A stretch of 64,000 bases of DNA from Cupriavidus sp. YR651 (GCF_900101625.1 NZ_FMYZ01000004.1:61571-125570); one strand, 5' to 3'. Numbered from the stretch's first letter, positions 1-11,194 are shown. Numbers and translations are program-made. The notes: a model not told the origin generated them from the sequence alone.

Positions 1-276
1 ATGGATCAGCAGCGGCAAGCGGCGCAGCGTCAGCAGCAGTTCGAGCAGCAACGGCAGGCGCAGGAACAGCAGCGTCAGCAGGCCATGCAGCACCAACAGG
101 CCGAACAGCAGCGGCAGGCGCAGGAGCAGCAGCGTCACATGCAGGAACAGCAACGCCAGCAGCAGGATCGCCAGCGGCAGCAGCAGCAGCAACAGCAGCA
201 ACAGCAGCAACAGCAGCAACAGCAGCGTGGCCAGCAGGCCAACGACCGGCAGGGACGCATGCAGGCCAACAACTAG
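1..276 (+). CDS. Glutamine-rich protein, C-terminal part (5' end probably outside the window)
   Basis: The open frame runs from the first base to a TAG stop at 274-276, so the visible Met may be internal and the gene is probably truncated by the window edge. The 91 residues are almost entirely Gln, Arg, Glu and Ala in QEQQRQ-like units, as in an extended or coiled-coil tail. Codons 178-225 encode 16 consecutive Gln; within them CAGCAGCAA is repeated in tandem from 184 to 225. No domain is recognisable in the visible part, so no function is assigned. Many beta-proteobacterial exported proteins end in such a Q/R-rich tail, but that is only an analogy. Confidence 0.55.
   Translation: MDQQRQAAQRQQQFEQQRQAQEQQRQQAMQHQQAEQQRQAQEQQRHMQEQQRQQQDRQRQQQQQQQQQQQQQQQQRGQQANDRQGRMQANN
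178..225 (+). repeat. CAG/CAA trinucleotide tract (9-nt unit CAGCAGCAA)
   Basis: Sixteen Gln codons in a row. From 184 the pattern CAG CAG CAA repeats nearly five times, giving a 9-bp period inside the 3-bp period. Such a tract can change length by slippage in steps that keep the reading frame. Confidence 0.8.
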
Positions 277-377
277 TGCGGCGGCTGGCTGGTGCCATGT
301 ACCAATAGGGGGCAATGCAGGAACGGGCAGGCAGGAAAGCAGAAAAAATGTAGGAAAGCAGTAAGCAGGAAAGGACA

Positions 378-407
378 AAGGGCGCCCGGATGACTCCGGG
401 CGCCCTT
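378..407. terminator. Strong intrinsic terminator hairpin, usable in both directions
   Basis: Perfect 13-bp stem (AAGGGCGCCCGGA at 378-390 with its complement at 395-407) and a TGAC loop, followed by CGTTTTCT on the plus strand. It lies after the Q-rich gene and beyond the end of the minus-strand liv operon, so it can serve both convergent transcripts. A second, weaker stem (508-515 with 548-555) lies nearer the liv operon end and has no T run. Confidence 0.8.
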
Positions 408-572
408 CGTTTTCTCTCCACTTACGTTTTCACGCTATTGCTGCACTGGCTGTGTCGCCAGTTGGTACTGCCCCTTCTCTTCTCCCTCCGTAGGAGCCTG
501 CCGATGCCGGGCGGGGGCCGGGCAGCACAGCTTGCTTGCCCTGCCGACCCGCCCGACATGATTACGTGCTGC

Positions 573-1745
<1,173 letters not shown>

Positions 1746-1799
1746 TTGCTGTCTCCTTATGGGTATGTACTGCGCTTGTCCGTCACCGGGTGGCGGCAA

Positions 1800-2493
1800 T
1801 CAGCCGCCGATGTATGCCTTGCGAATGCCCTCGTCCCTGAGCAGCGAATCACGGTCGCCTTCCATCACAATCCGGCCGCCCTCGATCACATATGCGCGAT
1901 GCGCGATGCCCAGCGCGGCGTAGGCGTTCTGTTCGGCCAGCAGCACCGTGGTGCCCGCGCGGTTGATGCGCTGGATCACCTCGAACATTTGCTTGACCAC
2001 CAGCGGCGCCAGCCCCAGTGACGGTTCGTCGAGCAGCAGCGCGCGCGGGCGCCCCATCAGCGCGCGGCCCAGCGCCACCATCTGCTGCTGGCCGCCCGAG
2101 AGCGATCCGGCAGGATCATCCTTCTTCTGGCGCAGGATCGGGAACATCTCGTAGACCTCTTCCAGCGTGCCGCGGATGCCAGCCGCATCGCGCCGGTGCA
2201 CGTAGGCGCCGAGCGTCAGGTTCTTCTGCACGGTCATGGCCGGGAACAGCTTGCGGCCCTCGGGGCAGTGCACCAGGCCGGCCTGCACGATCTGCGATGG
2301 CTTCATGCCGGACAGCTCGCGGCCGTCGAAGCGCATGCTGCCGCCGCTCGTGCGATGGATGCCGCTCATCGCCAGGAAGATCGAACTCTTGCCGGCCCCG
2401 TTGGCGCCGAGCAGCACCACGAGCTCGCCCGCCTTGGCGTGCAGCGAGACATTGTCCAGGGCGCGGAAGCTGCCGTACGACAGCGAGACGCGT

Positions 2494-2507
<14 letters not shown>
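1800..2507 (-). CDS. livF: ABC transporter ATP-binding protein LivF
   Basis: A 235-residue ATPase, the normal LivF length. Walker A is GANGAGKSS near residue 35, the signature is [15 protein letters not shown], and Walker B is [12 protein letters not shown]. It pairs with LivG to power uptake through LivHM. Its start overlaps the end of livG by 14 nt, which indicates translational coupling. Confidence 0.95.
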
Positions 2508-3250
<743 letters not shown>

Positions 3251-3258
<8 letters not shown>

Positions 3259-4279
3259 TCTCGGCTCCGGGGCGGGTGGTCGGGACGGACGGCGCCTGCA
3301 CCGGGCGGGCGGCGGCCAGCTGGCCGCGACGTGCTGCGGCGGCGCGGCGGGCCTGCTTCCTGAGGAAGGAGCCGACGATGCCGTCCGGGAAGAAGATGAT
3401 CAGCAGGATCAGCACCGGACCGAACACCAGCATCCGGTAGTCCTGCAGGAACTGCAGCGACTGGGTGACCCAGGGCACCAGCACGGCGCCGAGCAGCGGG
3501 CCGAGCAGCGTGCCCGTGCCGCCGACCAGCATCGCCATCACCATGTCGAACGTGACATCCGTGCGTGCGATGTCCGGGCCCAGGAAGCGCACCTGCCCGG
3601 CATAGAGCGCGCCGGCAAGGCCGGCATAGCCCACCGACAGCACGAACGACAGCACCTTGGTGCGCATCAGGTTGATGCCCAGCGCCTCGGCCAGCGCGTC
3701 GCTGTTGCGCACCGCCATGAAGCCGCGGCCCAGCAACGAACTGACGATGCGATGCATGACGAAGGTGCCCGCGGCAAGGAAGAACAGCACCAGGTAGTAC
3801 TGGGCCTGCACGCTGTCGAAGGCAACGGGGCCGATCGACGCCGGCACGGGAATGCCGATCAGGCCGACCGTGCCGTGCGTGAGGGCTTCCCACTTTTCGA
3901 TCAGCAGATAGATGATGTAGCCCACGCACATCGTGAAGATCGAGAAGTAATGGCCCTTCAGCCGCAGCGACACCACGCCGACCACGTAGCCAAAGGCCAT
4001 GCAGATCACGCCGGACAGCGCGAAGGCGAGCCAGAAGGGGACCTGGTGATCGACGGTGAGGATGCCGAGCGTGTAGGCGCCGATGGCCATGAAGCCGCCA
4101 TGCGCCAGATTGAGCTGGCCGGTGTAGCCGGTCAGCAGGTTCAGCCCGAGCGTGGCGATGGCGTAGATGAACGCCAGCGTCATCACGGTCAGGAAGTAGC
4201 TGTTGGGCACGACCAGCGGAAACGCGATGGCCGCCGCCAGCAGCAGGATCCAGCCGGTCTTTCCTAGCAGTGCTTTCAT
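3251..4279 (-). CDS. livM: ABC transporter permease LivM
   Basis: A 342-residue inner-membrane permease with about ten hydrophobic segments and the LivM-type stretch GYTGQLNLAHGGFMAIGAY. The ATG at 4279 is chosen over the more upstream one at 4306 because AAGGA lies 8-12 nt before it and the hydrophobic N terminus then begins at once. The C-terminal tail is rich in Arg, Ala and Pro. Unlike the rest of the operon, it is separated from livH by 126 nt, filled by a palindromic repeat. Confidence 0.93.
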
Positions 4280-4295
4280 GGGAGTGTTCCTTGGA

Positions 4296-4403
4296 GGTCG
4301 TTTCAAAAAGATCCTGGCGTCGTTGCGCGGCCTTGCCGTACTAGTTGTACTGTCTGCGGCCGCGCGTCTAGCCAGGACCGCTTCGCTTCATCTTGAAACA
4401 ACC
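4296..4403. repeat. Long imperfect palindrome (REP-like element) inside the liv operon
   Basis: Nested inverted repeats: GTTTCAA at 4300-4306 with TTGAAAC at 4393-4399 (extended by GGT/ACC), TCCTGGC at 4312-4318 with GCCAGGA at 4371-4377, GCGCGGCC at 4325-4332 with GGCCGCGC at 4358-4365, and GTAC at 4338-4341 with GTAC at 4347-4350. The transcript could fold into a hairpin of about 100 nt between livH and livM. It resembles the dispersed palindromic intergenic repeats I recall from Ralstonia/Cupriavidus genomes. It has no terminator-like T run. Confidence 0.75.
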
Positions 4404-4405
4404 TC

Positions 4406-5269
4406 TTATGCGGCCTTGGCGGCAAACAGGCCCTGCGGCCGGATCGACAGGATGATCACCAGCAGCAGGAAGGCGATGATGTCCTTGTAGTCGGTGGAGA
4501 TGTAGAAGCCGCCGAAGCTCTCGGCCATGCCGATGATCAGGCCGCCCACGATGGCGCCCGGAATGCTGCCCATGCCGCCGAGGATGATGATCACGAAGGC
4601 CTTGGTGATGACCAGGTTGCCCATGCTGGGGTAGACCAGGTTGATCGGCGCGTAGAGCGTGGCGGCAATCGCGGCCAGCGCGCCGGAGATGGCGAACACC
4701 AGCAGCGTGACGCGCGTGGCATCGATGCCGACGAGGGCCGCGCCCTCGCGGTTCTGCGCCATCGCGACGATCGTGGAGCCCGTGACGGTGCGCGTCAGGA
4801 ACAGATGCAGCAGGACCATCAGGCCGAAGGCCGCCACGATGATCAGGAGGCGCTGCATCGGCGCGGTCAGGCCGAACAGCTCGACCATCTGGCCGTAGGG
4901 CGTGGGCATGCGGTGAAAGTCCGCGCCCCACAGCGCCTGCGCGCCGGCTTCCAGGAACAGCAGGATGCCGATGGCGGCAATCATGTCGTGGATCTCGGGG
5001 GCGTTGCGCAGCGGGTGGAAGACCAGGCGGTCGGCCAGCATCGACAATATGGCGACCACCGCCGCCGCGCACAGCATGGCCAGCCAGTAGTTCAGGCCGA
5101 GCGCGGTCATCGCGTAATACGACACATAGGCGCCGGCCATGTAGAAGGCGCCGTGCGCGAAGTTGGGTACGTGCAGGATGCCGTAGACCAGCGTCAGTCC
5201 GAGCGCGACGAGGCTATACACGCCGCCGAGCGTCAGACCGTTGAGAAACTGTTGGAAGAACAATGCCAC
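4406..5269 (-). CDS. livH: ABC transporter permease LivH
   Basis: A 287-residue permease of the LivH family with the characteristic N terminus (FLNGLTLGGVYSLVALGLTL) and about eight membrane segments. The start codon is GTG at 5269; GAGG lies about 10 nt upstream and no better ATG exists. First gene of the transporter operon; it forms the membrane channel with LivM. Confidence 0.94.
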   Translation of the reverse strand: MALFFQQFLNGLTLGGVYSLVALGLTLVYGILHVPNFAHGAFYMAGAYVSYYAMTALGLNYWLAMLCAAAVVAILSMLADRLVFHPLRNAPEIHDMIAAIGILLFLEAGAQALWGADFHRMPTPYGQMVELFGLTAPMQRLLIIVAAFGLMVLLHLFLTRTVTGSTIVAMAQNREGAALVGIDATRVTLLVFAISGALAAIAATLYAPINLVYPSMGNLVITKAFVIIILGGMGSIPGAIVGGLIIGMAESFGGFYISTDYKDIIAFLLLVIILSIRPQGLFAAKAA

Positions 5270-5362
5270 GGGGAAGCCTCGTACAGTTCACGAAACAGGG
5301 TGCGCGCCGGCGCAAGGCCGGGGCGCGACAGGGCGCCGCCGCGAGGGACGGCGCCGGCGATC

Positions 5363-5491
5363 TCAGATGGAGGTCTGGCGGTGAGGTGTGGCGGCCAGTG
5401 CGCCGATGTCCGGCGCGATGGGGGCGATGGCCGCGCGGTCGGGTCGTCGCACAGGGATACGGCGTGCTGCGGCGTGACGGGTGTCCTGCAT
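5363..5491 (-). CDS. Possible 42-residue leader ORF upstream of livH
   Basis: An ATG at 5491 is preceded by AAGGAGACAGCAAT, almost the same ribosome-binding context as livK, and opens a 42-codon frame rich in Ala, Arg and Pro ending TGA at 5363-5365, 94 nt before livH. There is no signal peptide or known domain. It may be a leader peptide, the stub of a decayed gene or chance. The strong ribosome-binding site is the only real evidence. Confidence 0.3.
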   Translation of the reverse strand: MQDTRHAAARRIPVRRPDRAAIAPIAPDIGALAATPHRQTSI

Positions 5492-6286
5492 ATTGCTGTC
5501 TCCTTGCGTTGCGGCGCCATGACGGCGCCCTCGCTTTCTCCAGGTGCCCTGGTGTGACCGTGGCCCGGTGACGCCGTGTCATGTCGCCGGCATCTGGGCC
5601 AGCGTTCTCGCACGATCGTTCGTTTTCATTTTCGGCGACTTTTGCATAGCGCTTCGGCCAGCGTCAAGCGATCGGGCGTAGTATTCCGTAGAGCGAAATA
5701 CGCATGCCGCGCCAGGCCTCGAATCGTCCGAGTATTCCCTGATTTCAGCGTGCAAGTCGCACTGGCTCACGCCTATTTGCAGCGCGTATGACGCCTATGT
5801 GTTCGCTGCATGGGAGCCACGCGATCCGTACACCGATGGGGTGTAAAGGCTGTCGAGGCGTTTGAAAAGCAAACCGGCGCCAGCGGATGCGTTGACGCCG
5901 ATTTGCCAATTGGCGCTGCCAGCATCGGCAACGCCGTTCAGGCGCGCGGAGGAGCCAGGCCGATCCCGGCGTATATCGCGACGCGCTGTTGTGCATTTCG
6001 GCGCGGTAACAGCGCCGACCCCTGGATTCTGTGTTCGTTCCTTCCAAAAGACGAAACACACATTTGTCGCTGTTCCGGTGTTGCTGCGTCCGGAAAAACC
6101 CTAGGATGCGTCCACTGCGTGGCAGTTGTCCGCCACCTCTACCTGCCCCCGTCCGGCCGGCTGGCCGGTCAATCCATCCTCGACGCGTCGTCCGGGCCGT
6201 GTGAGTGTCTTCACGCGCTGGCTTCGCTCGTCCCCGAAGGGCGCGTCGGGCGATCGGAGGGTTCTCGTCGCACAAGGGAACGCACA
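5492..6286. other. Gene-free divergent region between the liv operon and adc
   Basis: Nearly 800 nt. Open frames here have irregular composition and no ribosome-binding sites; none resembles a known protein. It must hold the promoters for the minus-strand liv operon and the plus-strand adc operon, but I found no convincing -35/-10 pair and no sigma-54 motif. Confidence 0.5.
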
Positions 6287-7066
6287 GTGAAAATCGAAGA
6301 TATCCGCCGCAACGCCTTTGCCATGCCGGTACATAGCCCGTCATATCCGCGTCCGCCATTCCGCTTCCTGCAGCGTGAGTACTTCATCGTCTCCTATGAA
6401 ACCGATCCGGACGCGTTACGTGCGGTGGTGCCCGAGCCGCTGACGCCTGACGGCAACCTGGTTCACTACGAATTCATTCGCATGCCGGACTCGTCCGGCT
6501 TCGGCAACTACACCGAAAGCGGCCAGGTGATCCCCGTCGTCGATGCGGAGGGGCGCAAGGGCAGCTACACACACGCGATGTATCTCGATGACGAGGGCCC
6601 CATCGCCGGTGGCCGCGAGATCTGGGGGTTTCCCAAGAAGCTGGGCTCGCCGCGCCTGTCGATCGACGGACACGATACGCTGCTCGGGACGCTCGACTAT
6701 GGCTCGCAGCGCATTGCCACCGGCACGATGGGCTTCAAGTTCCGCCCGCTCGATCTGGCATCGGAGCAGAAGGCGCTCGCCGATACCCCCAACTACCTGC
6801 TGAAGGTCATCCCGCACGTCGACGGTTCGGCGCGCATCTGCGAACTGGTTCGCTTTCACCTGCGCGATGTGACCGTGCACGGCGCGTGGCAAGGCCCCGG
6901 CGCGCTGGAACTGCATGCGCATGCGCTGGCACCCGTTGCCGACCTGCCGGTGCGCCGTGTAGTGGGCGCGAAGCATCTCATTGCAGACCTCACGCTCGAT
7001 ATCGGCGAAGTCGCTTTTGACTACCTCGCGCCGGCCGAAGCGCCGAAGCTGGTCGTCAACCAATAA
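6287..7066 (+). CDS. adc: Acetoacetate decarboxylase
   Basis: A 259-residue member of the Adc family, which decarboxylates acetoacetate to acetone and CO2 through a Schiff base on lysine. The motif [17 protein letters not shown] places Lys117/Lys118 where the catalytic pair Lys115/Lys116 of the clostridial enzyme lies. GTG at 6287 is chosen because AAGGGA lies just upstream; the open frame continues to 5810 without family features. It is followed after 19 nt by 3-hydroxybutyrate dehydrogenase, so both enzymes act on acetoacetate. Confidence 0.92.
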   Translation: MKIEDIRRNAFAMPVHSPSYPRPPFRFLQREYFIVSYETDPDALRAVVPEPLTPDGNLVHYEFIRMPDSSGFGNYTESGQVIPVVDAEGRKGSYTHAMYLDDEGPIAGGREIWGFPKKLGSPRLSIDGHDTLLGTLDYGSQRIATGTMGFKFRPLDLASEQKALADTPNYLLKVIPHVDGSARICELVRFHLRDVTVHGAWQGPGALELHAHALAPVADLPVRRVVGAKHLIADLTLDIGEVAFDYLAPAEAPKLVVNQ

Positions 7067-7085
7067 CCCAACGCAAGGAGCAACC

Positions 7086-7868
7086 ATGTCATTGCAAGGA
7101 AAAGTCGCGCTTGTTACCGGCGCCGCCAGTGGTATCGGAGAACAATGCGCGCGCCAGCTGGCGAGTGAGGGCGCGGCGGTTGTCATCGCCGATCTGAATC
7201 TCGAGGCCGCCCGGAAGGTAGCCGAGTCGATCGTCGCCGATGGCGGCAAGGCGATTGCCGTGGCGATGGATGTCACAAGCGAAGACGCCGTCAACGCGGG
7301 CATCGATGAAGCCGTGGCAACGCTGGGCGGGCTGGACGTACTGGTCTCGAACGCGGGCATCCAGATCGTCAATCCGATCGAGGACTACGCCTTCGCGGAC
7401 TGGAAGAAGATGCTGGCTATCCATCTCGATGGCGCGTTCCTGACCACGCGTGCGGCGATCCGGCACATGTACGCGTCGGGCAAGGGCGGGGCGATCATCT
7501 ACATGGGTTCCGTTCACTCGCACGAGGCTTCGAAGCTGAAGTCGGCCTACGTCACGGCCAAGCACGGGCTTCTTGGTCTGGCGCGCGTCGTGGCCAAGGA
7601 AGGCGGCCCGCGCGGCGTCCGTGCCAATGTGGTGTGCCCCGGCTTCGTCCGTACCCCGCTGGTCGACAAGCAGATTCCCGAGCAGGCCAAGGCGCTCGGC
7701 ATTTCCGAAGCCGAGGTGGTCAGCAACGTCATGCTCAAGGAAACGGTCGATGGCGAGTTCACGACGGTTGCCGATGTGGCGCGCACGGTGTCGTTCCTGG
7801 CTGGCTTCGAATCGGCCGCGCTGACGGGGCAGTCGATCGTCGTCAGCCACGGCTGGTTCATGCAATAA
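7086..7868 (+). CDS. bdhA: D-3-hydroxybutyrate dehydrogenase (SDR family)
   Basis: A 260-residue short-chain dehydrogenase. The N-terminal GAASGIG is the NAD-binding motif, SNAG follows at 88-91, and the catalytic residues are Ser142, Tyr155 and Lys159, the same numbering as well-studied 3-hydroxybutyrate dehydrogenases. The C-terminal segment, with SHGWFMQ at the very end, also fits. It interconverts 3-hydroxybutyrate and acetoacetate. AAGGAG precedes the ATG. It sits between adc and a patatin gene in a short operon. Confidence 0.92.
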   Translation: MSLQGKVALVTGAASGIGEQCARQLASEGAAVVIADLNLEAARKVAESIVADGGKAIAVAMDVTSEDAVNAGIDEAVATLGGLDVLVSNAGIQIVNPIEDYAFADWKKMLAIHLDGAFLTTRAAIRHMYASGKGGAIIYMGSVHSHEASKLKSAYVTAKHGLLGLARVVAKEGGPRGVRANVVCPGFVRTPLVDKQIPEQAKALGISEAEVVSNVMLKETVDGEFTTVADVARTVSFLAGFESAALTGQSIVVSHGWFMQ

Positions 7869-7881
7869 GAGGAGGAGCCTA

Positions 7882-9162
7882 GTGCGCCGCAGTCAACGCA
7901 ACACGTCTCATCAAGCCGAACCGCTGGTACTGCCGCCCTATGACGAGGTCGGCCTCGTTCTTCAGGGAGGCGGTGCGCTCGGCTCCTATCAGGCTGGCGT
8001 CTATGAAGGGCTGGCCCAGGCGGGGATCCATCCTACGTGGGTATCAGGTATTTCGATCGGCGCTTTGAACACGGCGATCATCGCCGGCAATGCTCCCGAT
8101 GATCGCGTGGAAGCGCTACGCGGATTCTGGGAGACCATCAGCCTTCCGCCGGACGTCATCGGCAAGGCCGGTGCCTGGCTGCCGGCGGCATTCGGATTCC
8201 AGGACGTCGCGCGCAAGTGGTCGAGCATGTGGGCTGCCGGCCGCGCGCTGATGGAGGGCCAGCAGGGCTTCTTCCTGCCGCGTTCCCCGCTGCATGGCAT
8301 CGGCAGCCAGGGCGGCGGCCCGAGCCAGGTGAGCTTCTACGACACCAGCGCACTGCGCGCGACGCTGCTGAAGTACGCCGATTTCGATCGCATCAACGAT
8401 GGCGACATGCGCGTCTCCGTCGGCGCGGTCAATGTGCGGACCGGCAACCTCGTGTACTTCGACAATACGAAAATGCGCCTCGAGCCGGAGCACTTCATGG
8501 CATCGGGCGCGTTGCCGCCGGGCTTCCCGGCCGTCGAGATCGATGGCGAGTTCTACTGGGACGGCGGACTCGTCTCCAACACCCCGCTTACCGAGATCGT
8601 GCGCGAATCCCAGCACAAGGACACGCTCATCTTCCAGGTGGACCTGTGGAGCGCGAGTGGGGCGCTGCCGGGCAACTTCCTCGACGTCTCCGAGCGGACC
8701 AAGGACATCCAGTACTCAAGCCGGACCCGCGCCATCACCGCGTTCATGGAAGGCCGCCAGAAGCATGCGCGGCTGATCAAGGAACTGCTGGAGCACGTGC
8801 CGAAGTCCGTCCGCGAAACGCATCCGCTGATGCGTGAGGCGCAGCACATTGCGGATGGCAGCGCCGTCAACGTCGTGCACCTGATCTACCGGAACAAATT
8901 CTTCGAGGGTCACTACAAGGACTTCGAGTTCAGCACCGACACCATGAGCGAGCACTGGACGAGCGGGCTGGACGATATCCGTGACTCGCTCGCCCGCCCC
9001 GAGTGCCTGGCGATTCCAAGCCACGACGTCGGCTTCGTGACGCACGATGTGCATCGCATCGACGCCCCGGCGCTGACGGGCTCCGGTCCACTCGACACGG
9101 CGGCGGGCACGTCCGCGATGAACATCATCGACAACCTCCCTGCGGAACCAACCACTGTGTGA
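7882..9162 (+). CDS. Patatin-like phospholipase/esterase
   Basis: A 426-residue cytosolic patatin. The oxyanion loop is QGGGALGSYQAG, the nucleophile Ser58 lies in GISIG, and the dyad Asp is in WDGGLVSN. The C-terminal third matches the extra domain (DUF3734 type) seen in bacterial patatins next to bdh. The start is GTG at 7882 after GAGGAG. Placement 13 nt after bdhA suggests it releases hydroxyacid or fatty-acid substrates; PHB-granule or lipid hydrolysis is an inference. Confidence 0.88.
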   Translation: MRRSQRNTSHQAEPLVLPPYDEVGLVLQGGGALGSYQAGVYEGLAQAGIHPTWVSGISIGALNTAIIAGNAPDDRVEALRGFWETISLPPDVIGKAGAWLPAAFGFQDVARKWSSMWAAGRALMEGQQGFFLPRSPLHGIGSQGGGPSQVSFYDTSALRATLLKYADFDRINDGDMRVSVGAVNVRTGNLVYFDNTKMRLEPEHFMASGALPPGFPAVEIDGEFYWDGGLVSNTPLTEIVRESQHKDTLIFQVDLWSASGALPGNFLDVSERTKDIQYSSRTRAITAFMEGRQKHARLIKELLEHVPKSVRETHPLMREAQHIADGSAVNVVHLIYRNKFFEGHYKDFEFSTDTMSEHWTSGLDDIRDSLARPECLAIPSHDVGFVTHDVHRIDAPALTGSGPLDTAAGTSAMNIIDNLPAEPTTV

Positions 9163-9178
9163 CACGGGCTGCTTGGGC

Positions 9179-9203
9179 GGGGATGTTGGCTTGCCACATC
9201 CCC
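9179..9203. terminator. Hairpin between convergent genes
   Basis: GGGGATGT at 9179-9186 pairs with ACATCCCC at 9196-9203, with GGC/GCC continuing the stem around one bulge. There is no clear T run, so termination is only probable. It lies between the convergent patatin and Bug genes. Confidence 0.4.
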
Positions 9204-9234
9204 GATCCGCCGTGAAGGCACTTCCCATGACCTG

Positions 9235-10236
9235 CTACTGGGGGCCGATCTTGAGGTTCTGCGCAATACGCGTGAACTTCGTATGCTCGCTTTTCAGGAA
9301 AGACTGGGCTTGAGCCACCGTCATCGGCTCAAGGGTCCTTTGGAGGTTGGTTTCCACACGCGTGCGATTCTCGGGGCTGACTATCCACGCATTCATTGCC
9401 TGGTTGAGGCGAGTGATCAATGGTTCGGGGGTATCCGGCGGCGCGAGCACCGCAGCCCATTGGCTATGCTCGAAATCCTGGAGTAGTCGACTTTCGGCGA
9501 TGGCCGGCACATCAGGCAAGGACGGATTGCGCCGTTTGCTTGCCACGCCAATCGGCTTGAACCGATTGGTCTTGATCATCCCGAATGTGGGGCCGCCCAT
9601 GGGCATGAAAGTCAGGTCGACTTGCGCACCGGCAATGTCATTGGTGACTGGTGCCGCGCCCTTGTAAGGTACCTCGAGAAGCTGAATTCCTGCCCGCGCC
9701 TGAAAGTCCGCGGCGACCAGATGAGGTGCCGAGCCGGGGCCCCAGTGCGCAATGGATAGCTTGCGATTCGCCGGGTTCTTCGCATACGCAATGACTTCGT
9801 CGACATTCCTGAATGACAGGGATGGGTTGGAAACAAGGATGAAATCCGACATTCCGGTCAGGCCAAGAAGCTTGAAGGTGTCGGGACGATATTTGGCGGT
9901 TGCCACAGTGAGCGGCGCAACAATGAAGTCGATGCCCGTCGTACCCAGAAGCGTGTAGCCATCGCTCTGACTCCGAAGTACGTTCATGGCACAGATGGAG
10001 CCACTCGCTCCCGGCAGGTTGTCCGCAAGGACGTTTTGCCCGAGGTCCTTCTGCAATACGACTGCCGCCGCCCGAATCGAAGCATCCGCAGGCCCCCCAG
10101 CCGGAAAGGCAACCTTGATCACGACTGGCTTGCCGGGATACCGGGACTCGGCCCGGAGGATGGATGGATACCAGAGGGCTGGCGCCGATCCGATCGCAGC
10201 TTGCAGCAGTCGTCGCCGAGTCCATTGAGCGGTCAT
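9235..10236 (-). CDS. Bug/TctC-family periplasmic receptor with a Tat-type signal
   Basis: A 333-residue substrate-binding protein of the Bug family. The N terminus TRRRLLQAA followed by a hydrophobic stretch fits a twin-arginine signal, rare among Bug proteins, most of which use Sec. Family features are KVAFPAGGPADASIR, DNLPGASGSI and SDGYTLL in the first domain. AAGGAG precedes the ATG at 10236. There is no TctA/TctB membrane gene nearby. An inverted repeat 31 nt upstream matches the one before the catabolic operon at 11311, suggesting joint control and a role in uptake or sensing of the same substrate. Confidence 0.88.
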   Translation of the reverse strand: MTAQWTRRRLLQAAIGSAPALWYPSILRAESRYPGKPVVIKVAFPAGGPADASIRAAAVVLQKDLGQNVLADNLPGASGSICAMNVLRSQSDGYTLLGTTGIDFIVAPLTVATAKYRPDTFKLLGLTGMSDFILVSNPSLSFRNVDEVIAYAKNPANRKLSIAHWGPGSAPHLVAADFQARAGIQLLEVPYKGAAPVTNDIAGAQVDLTFMPMGGPTFGMIKTNRFKPIGVASKRRNPSLPDVPAIAESRLLQDFEHSQWAAVLAPPDTPEPLITRLNQAMNAWIVSPENRTRVETNLQRTLEPMTVAQAQSFLKSEHTKFTRIAQNLKIGPQ

Positions 10237-10266
10237 GGTCGTGTCTCCTTGTCATTGGTATGCGAC

Positions 10267-10287
10267 CATGTTAGCAATGTTAACTTG
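10267..10287. promoter_or_regulatory. Candidate TetR operator before the Bug gene
   Basis: Half-sites CATGTTAGC (10267-10275) and GTTAACTTG (10279-10287) with a 3-nt spacer. The layout is the same as at 11195-11215. It lies 31 nt upstream of the ATG, a position that would block transcription. Confidence 0.6.
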
Positions 10288-10341
10288 AAATGCCAAAAAA
10301 TATTTGAGCCGCGTGTTGCGAGCAGTCCGCGGTGTGCGCCT

Positions 10342-11028
10342 CTAAGCTGAAATGTGCTTCCGTGAAGCAGGAAGTTGATCGACGATCTTCTTGAGGTGAT
10401 CGGGGCCGCTCACCACGGAGGACAGGAACAGTTCGATGGAGAACTCGATCATCTGTTCAACCCGGATCGGAAGGTCTGACCTTGGCACGCGGTCGGACAG
10501 AATCAATGTGGCGAGCCCGTGTTCCATGCTCCAGGCAGCGTGGGTAACCAGCGTGAGAGATCGCTTTGGCCAACCGTTTTCCGACGCAATCTTCTCGATG
10601 GACGACGCGAAGAGGCTGAAGGATCGCGTGTTCTGCTCGGTCAGTTCAGGGTACGAGTCACGCGCAACCAGGCGCGGCCCGACCATCAGGTTGAACAATC
10701 CCTTATGGCGTTTGGCGAACTCGACATAGGTTCGCATCATGCGGTACGCCGTGGACATGGGGGTATCAGCTGCCGCCAGGATCTCCAGACGCAAGGCAGC
10801 CAGTTCGCGAAATCCGTCGGCTGCAATGGCGGCGAGGAGTCCTTCCTTGCCGGCGAAATGCCGGGATGGCGCGGCCTCGGAAACGCCGACGGCACGCGCC
10901 AGGAATCGAAGGCTCAATTCCTTCGCGCCGATCTCCTCAAGCGCACGACGCCCCTCGGCAACAAGCGCATTGCGGAGGTTTCCGTGGTGGTAAGGCGCTG
11001 CGGCAGGGGCGGGAGATTTGGCAGTCAC
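10342..11028 (-). CDS. TetR/AcrR-family transcriptional regulator
   Basis: About 228 residues. The N-terminal helix-turn-helix (PYHHGNLRNAL, then LSLRFLARAVGVSEAAPSRHF) is typical of TetR, and the C-terminal half fits the WHG-type ligand domain. GTG at 11028 is chosen because family members start about ten residues before PYHHGNL; the frame stays open to 11187, but that extension looks unlike protein. No good Shine-Dalgarno is visible. It is divergent from the CoA operon and sits beside the Bug gene. Matching palindromes at three promoters suggest it represses all of them until an intermediate, perhaps a CoA ester, binds. Confidence 0.88.
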   Translation of the reverse strand: MTAKSPAPAAAPYHHGNLRNALVAEGRRALEEIGAKELSLRFLARAVGVSEAAPSRHFAGKEGLLAAIAADGFRELAALRLEILAAADTPMSTAYRMMRTYVEFAKRHKGLFNLMVGPRLVARDSYPELTEQNTRSFSLFASSIEKIASENGWPKRSLTLVTHAAWSMEHGLATLILSDRVPRSDLPIRVEQMIEFSIELFLSSVVSGPDHLKKIVDQLPASRKHISA

Positions 11029-11061
11029 GATGTCAAGAGTTGAGTTCGGCCGGAGTTGCAG

Positions 11062-11067
11062 ATTATA
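11062..11067 (-). promoter_or_regulatory. Possible -10 box of the tetR gene
   Basis: A perfect TATAAT on the minus strand, about 34 nt upstream of the GTG chosen for tetR. No clear -35 box lies at the right distance, so this is tentative. Confidence 0.3.
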
Positions 11068-11194
11068 GGCGGCCGCACTCGGCGAAGCACAAGATCCACC
11101 TGCGCGACGGCCTTGATGCGGGACCGGGGCGGGAACAGGCAAGACGTTCACTCGCGGCTTCCCACGATCCCCCGGGAATACCCTCATGGCGATC

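Noticed and set aside
5745..6359. Minus-strand frame of 204 residues upstream of adc
   Set aside because: No ribosome-binding site, Arg-rich irregular composition, no family resemblance.
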